Assembly: GCF_007859395.1 (NCBI RefSeq)
Contig: NZ_VOHD01000003.1
Span: forward strand, 727,028 to 791,027
Direction of reading: 5' to 3'
DNA: 64,000 nucleotides
Origin: Planomicrobium sp. CPCC 101110
GTDB taxonomy: Bacteria > Bacillota > Bacilli > Bacillales_A > Planococcaceae
Under the pieces are notes generated by a model, which was not told where the DNA came from, made no database searches, and saw nothing but the letters and a program-made list of their open reading frames with translations. A program made the translations under genes and the position numbers. Positions within the stretch are counted from its first letter, which is position 1, and every line of letters begins with the position of its first letter. Shown here piece after piece: positions 54,134 to 62,176 of this stretch.

Positions 54134-54841
54134 ATGATATTTGACTTTAAATTCTGGCGTTACTTTGGCCGACAGGAAGAATTGATACATCATCTGCAGA
54201 ATACACAGATGCGGAACTTTAATCGCCGGCTTGCCTGGATTTTGCTTCTGGGAGTGCTGGTTTTTGCACTGCGCGAAATCTGGGGAATGAATACGGCTTC
54301 GCTGACGCCGCTTTTTGCAGCCGGCTTATGGGATGAATACACACTTGCACGCTGGACATCTCTTGCGGGCACATTGCTTTGGGCGGGCATCTACTTGGCG
54401 TTTCATCTGTATGTGACGGCTTTTTTGTTCAGCAGATTGACCAAAATGCCGTGGCGTGCGGCAATCGTCATGCAGAGCTATGTGGCAGCCGTTTTGATCG
54501 TCGAGAAGGCACTGGTTTTCCTGGTATTCGTGGTTTTAGGCTATACAACCACATTGTCGATGTTTTCTTTCGGGCCGATGGCCGCTACGTTCGTCGAATT
54601 CCCGAATGAGTACGTCAATCACTTTCTAACCTATTTCTTCAACCAGCTGACCATTTTCACGGCGCTCATCATCGCGTTCCAATACCGCTATGTCCGGAGC
54701 TTTACCGGCTTTTCGCCGAAAGGGATTTTATCCATCCTGATTGCGCTCCATATTTTGGCGGCCCTTCTAGTGGCATCGTTTAGCTTGCTGCCGCTTGCGG
54801 ATATGCTGAGAGGATTTACGGAAGGAGGCAATATCCTTTGA
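54134..54841 (+). CDS. Polytopic membrane protein, possibly Yip1-like
   Basis: 235 residues with about five to six transmembrane segments after a ~30-residue cytoplasmic head. Layout resembles Yip1/YesL-type proteins, but no signature is certain. Weak AAAGGA before the ATG. It overlaps the next gene by 4 bases, and the two probably form one membrane module, with the HlyD-like protein extending outward. Confidence 0.7.
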   Translation: MIFDFKFWRYFGRQEELIHHLQNTQMRNFNRRLAWILLLGVLVFALREIWGMNTASLTPLFAAGLWDEYTLARWTSLAGTLLWAGIYLAFHLYVTAFLFSRLTKMPWRAAIVMQSYVAAVLIVEKALVFLVFVVLGYTTTLSMFSFGPMAATFVEFPNEYVNHFLTYFFNQLTIFTALIIAFQYRYVRSFTGFSPKGILSILIALHILAALLVASFSLLPLADMLRGFTEGGNIL

Positions 54842-56118
54842 ACAGATTCTTTTTTATCGGTTTATCCATTGCCGTAACAGCCTTTATCACAGCAAACTTC
54901 CTTCTGCTGTTCGGCGAGAAAAGCGTCCTTCCGAAAACCGTCTATATCGGCGAAACCGAGCGGACATACGCCGCTGCATACACGGAAAATCTTCCGAAAG
55001 AAGCGGTGACAGCACCAAGCAGATCCACACAAATCTATGTGCAGGAAAGCGAAGCGATCGATCAATGGCTGGTCAAGGAAGGGGACGCAGTCCAAGGGGG
55101 AACTGAACTTGCTTCTTTGAACGAATCGCGGACCGAAGAACAGCGCGCAATCTGGGAAGCTGAACGGGATGCGCTCCAAGCCGAATTGGCGGAAGTTGAG
55201 CTTTCGCTGAGCAATCTGGTGCTCGAACGGCCGATAGGAGGAACGGATTCGGGGACATTCAACGATTCCATTACAGACGCCAACGGCAACACCACCGATG
55301 TGAACGTGAACGTTGATGTACCGCAAGACGGTCCATACGCGGCGGCCATCGCGGAAGCCGAACGGCGGATTGCCGCAATCGGATCCCAATTGGCTGTTGT
55401 GGAAGCGCAGCTCAACCAAAGCCTGGCAAATCCGGCATTGATCAGTCCGGAGGAAGGTGTCGTTGCTTCCATCAATCGCGATTCCGAACCGATGAGCATT
55501 GAAATCTACTCGAACGATAAGGTGTTTATAACTTATGTTTTGGAAGATGAATGGCAGGATGTCGAAGCCCAGGACCGCGCCATGGTTCATGTAAAAGGAA
55601 TGGACCAAGCGGTATCGGGAACCGTGCTGAGCGTTTCGGCATTGCCTGCGACAGATTCCAGATGGCTCGAGGCTTATAATGCCCTCGATCCGGTCGACCA
55701 GAAAAATCCGATAGCCATTTATGAAGTCCAGCTCGCGGCCGATTCACCGGTTGAAGGCCCTATTCCTTACGGTGCAACGGCCAACGCTGAGATTGTTGTG
55801 AATGAAGCGGCGGATGCGGTGGCGCTTCCTGAGCCTTGGCTTTTTGACCGGGCAGAAGATGCAGGTTCGGTCCTGCAGCTGCAAACCGATGGCCGCGCGG
55901 CAACCATTCCCGTCACTGTCAGCTTTGACGTCAACGGAAAAGCTGTTTTGGCAGAAGGGATCGCTCCCGGCACAATCGTCGCCAATGAAAAAACCTTGCG
56001 GAACTTCCAAAACGCTCCAAAAGTTTTTGTGCCGTTCCTGAGCGAACAGCCAAATTACGAATTGGCCAAATCCACGAATTGGCGCAAATACGTCGAATAC
56101 TTGCTCGCAAGACAATAA
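54838..56118 (+). CDS. HlyD-type membrane fusion/adaptor protein
   Basis: 426 residues, TTG start at 54838 after GGAAGGAGG. One N-terminal transmembrane helix (about 5-24), lipoyl-like half motif (IDQWLVKEGDAVQGGTELASL), coiled coil (RTEEQRAIWEAERDALQAEL) interrupted by a Gly/Asn/Asp-rich loop, second coiled coil, then lipoyl half (NPALISPEEGVVASINRDSE) and beta-barrel. Normally partners an ABC exporter or RND pump; none is encoded nearby, so its partner may be the upstream membrane protein. Confidence 0.78.
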   Translation: MNRFFFIGLSIAVTAFITANFLLLFGEKSVLPKTVYIGETERTYAAAYTENLPKEAVTAPSRSTQIYVQESEAIDQWLVKEGDAVQGGTELASLNESRTEEQRAIWEAERDALQAELAEVELSLSNLVLERPIGGTDSGTFNDSITDANGNTTDVNVNVDVPQDGPYAAAIAEAERRIAAIGSQLAVVEAQLNQSLANPALISPEEGVVASINRDSEPMSIEIYSNDKVFITYVLEDEWQDVEAQDRAMVHVKGMDQAVSGTVLSVSALPATDSRWLEAYNALDPVDQKNPIAIYEVQLAADSPVEGPIPYGATANAEIVVNEAADAVALPEPWLFDRAEDAGSVLQLQTDGRAATIPVTVSFDVNGKAVLAEGIAPGTIVANEKTLRNFQNAPKVFVPFLSEQPNYELAKSTNWRKYVEYLLARQ

Positions 56119-56128
56119 AAAAGCAACT

Positions 56129-56158
56129 CCCGGAAAGCTGCGGCTTTTCGGGTTTTTT
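56129..56158 (+). terminator. Terminator after the HlyD-type gene
   Basis: CCCGGAAAGC / GCTTTTCGGG stem then TTTTTT. Confidence 0.88.
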
Positions 56159-56187
56159 GTTTGGGGAGCCGCTGGGGAAATTTGCTT

Positions 56188-56298
56188 CATGAAGTTTCGG
56201 GGCTTTTACATGCATTCGTTGGGCTGCAACATGAACTTTTGGGCTCCAATCATGACGGAACCGGCTTTCAACATGAACCATCCACTTTTCTATATGGA
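56188..56298 (-). repeat. TTCATG repeat array, locus 2 (six units in 21-bp phase)
   Basis: Plus-strand CATGAA-like cores begin at 56188, 56209, 56230, 56251, 56272 and 56293, exactly 21 bases apart each time (CATGAA, CATGCA, CATGAA, CATGAC, CATGAA, TATGGA). Read on minus, a unit resembles AARTTCATGTTGNAGCCC. Translated on minus the array gives heptads around HV (KVHVAAQ, RMHVKAP). Confidence 0.75.
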
Positions 56299-56408
56299 TT
56301 CCCCTAGAAGCAACCTCCCGGCCTGCTATATTCACGAACCCGTTCTATCCCAGCTGAACTAACCAGACTTTCTTCTTTTATCCACACAGTTTCCACCCAA
56401 AGCCTCCG

Positions 56409-56437
56409 TTTACTTTTCCGCTTTATAAGAGTAAAAT
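56409..56437 (+). promoter_or_regulatory. Promoter of the EamA gene
   Basis: TTTACT at 56409-56414, 17-base spacer, TAAAAT at 56432-56437, 38 bases before the start codon. Confidence 0.6.
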
Positions 56438-56475
56438 AAGAAGCTAATTCGAAACCCGAAAGAAGGAAAGCTGCT

Positions 56476-57390
56476 TTGAATCAGTGGAAAGTATACGGGA
56501 TTTTAACATTTGTTATGCTCATGTGGGGGTTTAATTTGCCCTCGGTAAAATATATGGTCCGGTTTGTGGACCCGGTGACTTTGACGTCTTTCCGCATCTT
56601 GACGGCGGGCATTTCGGTGTTCACTTTGCTTGCGGTTTTCAAGCTTCTGCGCTGGCCGGAAAAGAACGAATGGAAGTACATTTTTCTTGCCTCACTGCTT
56701 AATGTGGTGGGGCACCATTATTTCTTGTCAAGCGGCTTGGCACTGACCAGCGGGACAAATGCTGGGCTTGTGCTTGGAACGGGGCCAATGCTGACAGCGG
56801 TATTGGTGTCGCTCATCATGCGCAACTACCCATCGAAACTGCAATGGTTTGGCGTGGTGGTCGGCATGATCGGGGTGTCCGCGACAGTGCTCGTCGGCAA
56901 CGGGGGAGCAAACGGCATGAATATAGGGGATGTTTTTGTTTTCCTGTCAATCTTGTCGCAAGTGTTCAGTTATTTGATCATTGCCAAGATGGCGCACACG
57001 CTCGATCCGCGCTTGTTGACTGGATATATGTTCGTCATCGGCTCGGTGGTTTTGTTCATCATTTCCCTTATTCAGGAACCTGGCGAAATACGGGCATTCG
57101 CTGAGGTTCCGCCGAATTTCTGGCTGGCGTTCTGTTTTTCGGCGATGCTTGGGACGGCAGTCGGCCACATGCTTTACAATTATTCGATCGGCCAGGCCGG
57201 CCCTACAAAAGCTGCGATCTTCATGAACTTCAATACCTTTTTCTCACTTGTCGGCGCCAGCGTCATCCTCGGCGAAGAAATCACAACGCGCCATCTTTTT
57301 GGCCTTATCCTGATCGTCATTGGTGTTATCTTCGGTTCGGGGGCGGCGGATGACATCATAAGAAAACGCAAAAAACGGCTCAGCACATGA
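56476..57390 (+). CDS. EamA/DMT-family transporter
   Basis: 304 residues, TTG start at 56476 after GAAGGAAAG. Ten hydrophobic segments in two EamA repeats (first includes MWGFNLPSVKYMVRFVDPVTL; second FCFSAMLGTAVGHMLYNYSI). Drug/metabolite exporter-type carrier of the inner membrane; substrate unknown. The next gene is an aminotransferase, which hints at amino-acid export, but they have separate signals. Confidence 0.88.
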   Translation: MNQWKVYGILTFVMLMWGFNLPSVKYMVRFVDPVTLTSFRILTAGISVFTLLAVFKLLRWPEKNEWKYIFLASLLNVVGHHYFLSSGLALTSGTNAGLVLGTGPMLTAVLVSLIMRNYPSKLQWFGVVVGMIGVSATVLVGNGGANGMNIGDVFVFLSILSQVFSYLIIAKMAHTLDPRLLTGYMFVIGSVVLFIISLIQEPGEIRAFAEVPPNFWLAFCFSAMLGTAVGHMLYNYSIGQAGPTKAAIFMNFNTFFSLVGASVILGEEITTRHLFGLILIVIGVIFGSGAADDIIRKRKKRLST

Positions 57391-57402
57391 GCCGTTTTTT
57401 AT
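57370..57402 (+). terminator. EamA gene terminator
   Basis: 13-bp AAAAAACGGCTCA / TGAGCCGTTTTTT stem starting inside the last codons. Confidence 0.92.
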
Positions 57403-57482
57403 TAAAATAACCCGCAATTGTTCCTTTTGAAAAAAATATGAATATAATAGAAGAAAGTCACAATATGAAACGGGGACCATTT

Positions 57483-58643
57483 ATGCCATTGACACTAAAT
57501 CCACGGGCCGAGGGGCTCGCTGTTTCGGGGATCCGCCAATTTTTCAACCAGCTGGCCGATTACCCCGATGCTATCAATTTGACGATCGGACAGCCGGATT
57601 TTCCGACGCCCGAGAAAGTGAAAAAAGCGGGTATGGACGCCATCGCGGCGAATTTGACAGGGTATTCCCATAACGCGGGATTGATTGAATTGCGCCAGGA
57701 AGTTGCGGCGTTCTTCAGCGACCGCTACGGGCTTACATACGAACCGCAAACGGAAATCATCGTAACAAACGGCGCCAGTGAAGCGCTCGATTCGGTGTTC
57801 CGCACAATTCTGGAGCCGGGCGACGAAGTGATCATTCCCGCGCCTTGCTATACCGGCTACGTTCCGCTCGTCGGCTTGAACGGCGGGAAAGCTGTTCTTC
57901 TCAATACATCCGATACCGGCCTTGTGCCGACAGCTGAGCGGCTAAGAACTTTGATCACGAATAAAACAAAAGCGATCCTGTTGAACTTTCCATCCAATCC
58001 GACCGGTGTCACGATCACGAAAGAACAAATGGCGCCGCTTGTGGAGGAATTGAAGCAGCACGATATTTTCATCGTGTCCGATGAAATCTACAGCGAGAAT
58101 TCATTTGAAAGCAAACACGAATCGTTTGCGGGTTACAATGAAATCAAAGACCGGACCTTTCTTGTGCAGGGCTTGTCGAAGTCCCATTCAATGACGGGAT
58201 GGCGCATGGGCTTCTTGCTCGGGCCGGAGCAATACATGTCGCAAATCTTAAAAGTCCATATGTACAATTCTGTCTGCGCTTCGCTGCCGAGCCAGCACGC
58301 AGCGATCGAAGCGCTGAAAAACAACCGCGATGCACCGGAGGAAATGAACCGGGCATATAAGGAGCGGCGCGATTTTGTCTACGGCAAGCTGGCTGAAATG
58401 GGGCTGGATGTCGTCAAGCCAAGAGGGGCATTCTACATTTTTCCGTCGGTCGCGAAATACGGCATGACCTCATTTGAGTTTGCGACGCGTTTGCTGAAAG
58501 AAGGCGGCGTCGCAGCTGTACCGGGTTCAGCATTCACTGAATTCGGCGAAGGGTTCCTCCGCATTTCCTACGCATATTCAATGCCTACGCTTGAAAAGGC
58601 GATGGAGCGAATGAGCGAATGGATCAAAACATTAGAGGAATAA
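57483..58643 (+). CDS. patA: PatA-like class I aminotransferase
   Basis: 386 residues, PLP fold type I. ATG at 57483 (AACGGGG upstream) matches PatA: LNPRAEGLAVSGIRQF, INLTIGQPDFPTPEKV, GASEALDSVFRTILEPGDEV, PLP Lys in GLSKSHSMTGWRMGF, VKPRGAFYIFPS. PatA of B. subtilis transaminates N-acetyl-diaminopimelate precursors in lysine/murein synthesis; a general aromatic or aspartate aminotransferase is possible. Followed closely by the RocB-like gene with 14-base spacing. Confidence 0.87.
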   Translation: MPLTLNPRAEGLAVSGIRQFFNQLADYPDAINLTIGQPDFPTPEKVKKAGMDAIAANLTGYSHNAGLIELRQEVAAFFSDRYGLTYEPQTEIIVTNGASEALDSVFRTILEPGDEVIIPAPCYTGYVPLVGLNGGKAVLLNTSDTGLVPTAERLRTLITNKTKAILLNFPSNPTGVTITKEQMAPLVEELKQHDIFIVSDEIYSENSFESKHESFAGYNEIKDRTFLVQGLSKSHSMTGWRMGFLLGPEQYMSQILKVHMYNSVCASLPSQHAAIEALKNNRDAPEEMNRAYKERRDFVYGKLAEMGLDVVKPRGAFYIFPSVAKYGMTSFEFATRLLKEGGVAAVPGSAFTEFGEGFLRISYAYSMPTLEKAMERMSEWIKTLEE

Positions 58644-58657
58644 AGGAGGGCAAGCAA

Positions 58658-60271
58658 GTGGCAACATTATGGGGCACCCCTGAAAAATTAGAAGAACTTC
58701 TCTGCGAACTTGTCAGCTGGAACAGCATCACGCTGTCTGAAGGCGAAGTCAATTTCGCTTATAAATTGCAGGATAAACTGAATTTATTGCCGTATTTCCA
58801 AGAACATCCGGAATACGTATCTCTCGGCGAGGTCAACTGGGGGCGGCAATATGTGACGGCGCTTTACAAGCATCCGGAAGCGACGGATACCATTGTTTTG
58901 ATGAGCCATTTCGACACGGTGCAAACCGAAGAATATGGGGACTTGGAGCCATTGAGCTGTTTGCCGCGCGAACTGACGGAAGCGTTCAAAGCGGTCAGCG
59001 ATGAACTGGATACCGATGCACAGGCAGACCTTCACTCTGGCGACTATTTGTTCGGGCGCGGAACAATGGACATGAAAGCGGGGCTTGCCCTGCATATGGC
59101 GCTCCTGGAAAAAGCGTCTACAGAAGAATGGCCGATCAATCTTCTGCTCATGACCGTGCCGGACGAGGAAACCAATTCCGCCGGCATGCGCTATGGAGTT
59201 TCCAAACTGCTCGATCTCGAACGCGAGCACGGCTTGGACTTTATCTTATTTTTGAACGGAGAGCCGGTCTTTGCATTTAAACCGGGCGATCAAACGCATT
59301 ATCTGTATACCGGCAGCATCGGCAAGATCATGCCGGCCGCATTTTTCTATGGCAAGGAAACCCATGTCGGCGAACCGCTGTCGGGCATTACGTCGAGCTA
59401 TATTTCGACCTATTTGACGCATCGCATGGAGTGGAACACGGAATTCACCGAGACGGTCTACGGCGAAAAGACGCCGCTTCCGGTGACACTTACGCAGCGT
59501 GATATCAAGCTGGAGTACTCGGCCCAGACGCCGTACCGGACGTCGGCGATGTACAACGTCTTCCTGATGGAACGCAGCGCTGCGGAGGTATTCGAGATTT
59601 TCGAGCAAGTGGCGATTGATGCGGCCGCGCATTGCACACGCGATTATCATGCAATGTGCGAACGCGAAAACGTGGAACCGGTCGGCGATATCCGTGTGCT
59701 CCGTTACGAGGAACTGATGCGCTATGCCATCGAAAAGTTCGGAGTCGAATATGTCAACGAATCACTTCACGAAACGATGATGCACCCGGAGTGGGACGTG
59801 CGCGAAAAATCGATGCACATCACGGACATCCTGCTCATCAACTGCCAGGAACTGACACCGGCTATCGTTCTCATGTATGCGCCGCCGTATTATCCGGCCG
59901 TCAATTCATCGGAAGACGAGCTTGTCAAAAAGTGCGTCGATGTAGTGGTCGGAAACGCTAGGGAGAAATTCGGCCTGGAAATCAAACAAGTCCATTACTT
60001 TAATGGCATTTCCGATTTAAGCTATGTGAACTACAACGATAAAAGCGACAGCTTCCATGTTTATGAAAACAACACGCCGATCTATGGGGATTCCTACAGC
60101 ATCCCATTTGAAGCGATGAAACTCCTGAAAGCGCCCGTACTGAATGTCGGCCCGTTCGGAAAAGACGCGCATAAGCGCACCGAGCGCCTGCATATCAAAA
60201 ACACATTTGAAGAAATGCCGGTATTGCTGGAAGACATGATCCTCTCAATATCCGTGAAAAGCCGCAGCTGA
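58658..60271 (+). CDS. rocB: RocB-like M20 family peptidase
   Basis: 537 residues. GTG at 58658 after AAAGGAGG. M20 metal motifs: LMSHFDTV, GRGTMDMKAG, PDEETNSAGM, and a late HFNGISDLSYVN-type RocB segment. RocB accompanies arginine catabolism but its reaction is not established; likely a peptidase or deacylase. Co-transcribed with the aminotransferase. Confidence 0.87.
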   Translation: MATLWGTPEKLEELLCELVSWNSITLSEGEVNFAYKLQDKLNLLPYFQEHPEYVSLGEVNWGRQYVTALYKHPEATDTIVLMSHFDTVQTEEYGDLEPLSCLPRELTEAFKAVSDELDTDAQADLHSGDYLFGRGTMDMKAGLALHMALLEKASTEEWPINLLLMTVPDEETNSAGMRYGVSKLLDLEREHGLDFILFLNGEPVFAFKPGDQTHYLYTGSIGKIMPAAFFYGKETHVGEPLSGITSSYISTYLTHRMEWNTEFTETVYGEKTPLPVTLTQRDIKLEYSAQTPYRTSAMYNVFLMERSAAEVFEIFEQVAIDAAAHCTRDYHAMCERENVEPVGDIRVLRYEELMRYAIEKFGVEYVNESLHETMMHPEWDVREKSMHITDILLINCQELTPAIVLMYAPPYYPAVNSSEDELVKKCVDVVVGNAREKFGLEIKQVHYFNGISDLSYVNYNDKSDSFHVYENNTPIYGDSYSIPFEAMKLLKAPVLNVGPFGKDAHKRTERLHIKNTFEEMPVLLEDMILSISVKSRS

Positions 60272-60285
60272 TGCGGCTTTTTTTG
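60257..60285 (+). terminator. Terminator after the RocB-like gene
   Basis: AAAAGCCGCA / TGCGGCTTTT stem with seven T; overlaps the last codons. Confidence 0.9.
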
Positions 60286-60704
60286 TTGGGGATGAAGGGG
60301 TCTTGCCGGGTTGGGAGTGTACTCCATCATAAAAAACTTTCGAACGGCGTGTATGAGAGGAAAAGGTTCATGTAAGAACGGGAAAAATTCATGTAAGAGA
60401 GGAAAAACTTTATGAAGAAAATGATGGAAGCCGTGCTTCTGGCGCTATTTTTGATTAGGAAACGCAGCTTTATGTATGGAGTTTGTTTCGTCATGATAGG
60501 AGCGCAAAAAATGAAAAGTGTCCATTCAAAAAGTGAAAACCTCCCAAAGAAAACTTGGAGACCGGTCGATACTTCGAAGCTTCCCTTAATATACAAGGGG
60601 GCTCAAATCTCACTTTTGCCCCCTATGGAAGCCTCAAAAATAGGATTTGGATATTTATGGAATTTCTTGCCCACATTTGCTACTATAGGAAAAGGGGTGT
60701 TGAT
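60272..60704. other. Gap before the NERD gene
   Basis: About 430 bases. Contains repeat locus 3 and further weakly matching units to about 60580. Open frames at 60412-60708 and on the minus strand cross the repeats, lack ribosome sites and were not called. Confidence 0.55.
60350..60419 (+). repeat. TTCATG repeat array, locus 3
   Basis: TTCATGTAAGA at 60367 and at 60388, TTTATGAAGA at 60409: two successive steps of exactly 21 bases. A weaker unit (TGTATGAGAGG) begins at 60350. Purine-rich spacers (AACGGGAAAAA, GAGGAAAAAC). Confidence 0.65.
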
Positions 60705-61652
60705 TTGATCATCAAATATCGGGACAAGCCGGCAAAAATTGCCGGGTATGAAGCGCTGTTGAAAAGGTTGCCGGCCCACCACGCGAAACGGGGGCTGATA
60801 CAGGAAAAATTGAACGGGGCGAGAGCGGGGCTTGGGGGAGAAGAACGCCTGGATCAATTGCTGGAATCATTCGATCCGCCGTATCCGTATTTGGTGCTCC
60901 AAGGGGTAGAGCTGCCCGGCAAATGCCAAATCGATCTGATGGTGATCACGCCGAGCTGGCTTGTGCTGCTGGAAGTGAAAAATATTGCCGGGCGGCTCCG
61001 GTTCACCGAAAACCCGAGCGCATTGCATCAGCTGACACCGGCTGGCGAAATGAAAGGGTATAAAAGCCCGATTATTCAAATGGAAACGGCTGAAATGAAA
61101 ATCACGAAGCTGCTGAAACAGCTGAATTGCCCGCTTCGTGTCCAGAGCGCAATTGTCATCGCGTATCCTTCTCAAATTGTTGAAAGTGTTCCGGCTGGCG
61201 CGAAAGTATGGAGTGCTGATGAAGTCCTTATCCAGCTGGAACGCCTGCAAATGACAAACTCCTCGATTTCCGCCAGCCAAATGACAGCGCTGGGCGACCA
61301 TCTTCTCTCCATTCAAGACCACTACAATCCATTCCCGCTCGCGCCGAAATTCGATATTTTGCCAAGTGAAATTGAAAATGGCGTCTTTTGCCCGCGCTGC
61401 CGGCTAAAAAAGATGGACCGCCTTTTGCGGATCTGGGAATGCAAAAGCTGTTTTATTTTGAGCGGCGAAGCGCATTTTGAAGCGCTTGAAGAATGGTTTA
61501 TGATCCATAAATCCACTATAACCACGACGGAATGCAAAGAATTTCTGGGTCTCCCTGACCGGGACGCCGCCAAGCGCCTGCTGAAGCGGATGGGGCTTGA
61601 GGAAAGAGGCGGAAGGCGCCACCGGCAATACGTAAAAAGAATGGAAAAATAA
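60705..61652 (+). CDS. NERD-domain protein with C-terminal zinc ribbon
   Basis: 315 residues from the TTG at 60705 (AAAAGGGGTG upstream; start MIIKYRDKPAKIAGYEALLK). NERD nuclease-like domain (about 40-160): GGEERLDQLLESF, GVELPGKCQIDLMVITPSWLVLLEVKNIAG carries the D...ExK catalytic set. Then a helical part, a Cys4 ribbon (FCPRCRLKKM...WECKSCF) and a C-terminal helix-turn-helix-like end. Possibly DNA processing or defence; no partner genes nearby. Confidence 0.82.
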   Translation: MIIKYRDKPAKIAGYEALLKRLPAHHAKRGLIQEKLNGARAGLGGEERLDQLLESFDPPYPYLVLQGVELPGKCQIDLMVITPSWLVLLEVKNIAGRLRFTENPSALHQLTPAGEMKGYKSPIIQMETAEMKITKLLKQLNCPLRVQSAIVIAYPSQIVESVPAGAKVWSADEVLIQLERLQMTNSSISASQMTALGDHLLSIQDHYNPFPLAPKFDILPSEIENGVFCPRCRLKKMDRLLRIWECKSCFILSGEAHFEALEEWFMIHKSTITTTECKEFLGLPDRDAAKRLLKRMGLEERGGRRHRQYVKRMEK

Positions 61653-61731
61653 ATGAGACTCGGAGATAAGTTCGAGAAGGAAGGCTTTTTGCGGAAGCGG
61701 AAAGCTTTTTTCTTATGCGAAAAATTGGAAG

Positions 61732-61857
61732 TGCATGTTGAAATCTACAAATTTCATGTATGGAACGGGTTCGCCCTCTATAAAACCCCGAAAGTTCATA
61801 TAGAAAGCACAAGTTTTCATGAAGGAGCAGAAAAATTTACTGAAGCGACTTATGGCA
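61732..61857 (+). repeat. TTCATG repeat array, locus 4a (six positions in 21-bp phase)
   Basis: Cores at 61732 (TGCATG), 61753 (TTCATG), 61795 (TTCATA), 61816 (TTCATG) and 61837 (TTACTG), with a degraded unit at 61774: all on one 21-base grid. In frame it encodes KFHVWNG, KVHIEST and SFHEGAE heptads. Confidence 0.7.
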
Positions 61858-61930
61858 ACAGATGTGTCATCAGACTCCCCGCTAACAAAAAAGGAATGGT
61901 TTTTTATTAACAGCGTTGAATTTTTAAAAG

Positions 61931-61993
61931 TGTCTGTTAGAAAGCAAAATCTTCATGTAGGAGTTCCGATGCATTATGATAAAAAATACAGAA
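61931..61993 (+). repeat. TTCATG repeat array, locus 4b (three units)
   Basis: TGTCTGTTAG at 61931, TTCATGTAGG at 61952 and ATTATGATAA at 61973, again 21 bases apart. It is out of phase with locus 4a. Confidence 0.5.
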
Positions 61994-62072
61994 TATATAT
62001 AAAAACCGCGATACTACAAGGAAAAATCGTTAAATTCCTCGGAGTGCAGCTTGGCAAATGATGTTTCACCAC

Positions 62073-62090
62073 TTTTCATTCGAATGAAAA
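62073..62090. promoter_or_regulatory. Perfect 18-bp palindrome, possible operator
   Basis: TTTTCATTCGAATGAAAA, about 43 bases upstream of a TACAAT (62133-62138) that could be the -10 box of the following gene. A binding protein is not known. Confidence 0.5.
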
Positions 62091-62176
62091 ACGTAGTAAA
62101 TTGAGCCCCTTCACCTCTCCGGCTATCTAAGGTACAATGTAATTTATACATAAACAAAGGGGAAGGGAGCAGCTGG

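Larger units (their letters stand above)
56119..56475. other. Gap between the adaptor and EamA genes
   Basis: About 360 bases: terminator (56129-56158), a six-unit repeat array (56188-56298) and the EamA promoter. Confidence 0.65.
61653..62176. other. Gap after the NERD gene
   Basis: About 520 bases dominated by two repeat arrays (61732-61857 and 61931-61993), followed by a palindrome and a promoter-like site for the next gene. Open frames at 61653-61910 and 61819-62061 read straight through the arrays and encode HV-type heptads; I could not show that they are genes. Confidence 0.55.

Noticed and set aside
60412..60708. 98-codon plus frame upstream of the NERD gene
   Set aside because: Runs through repeat units and overlaps the NERD start; no ribosome site.
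53847..61993. TTCATG arrays as CRISPR
   Set aside because: Unit and spacing total only 21 bases, no unique spacers of 30 bases or more, units are degenerate and no cas genes are present.
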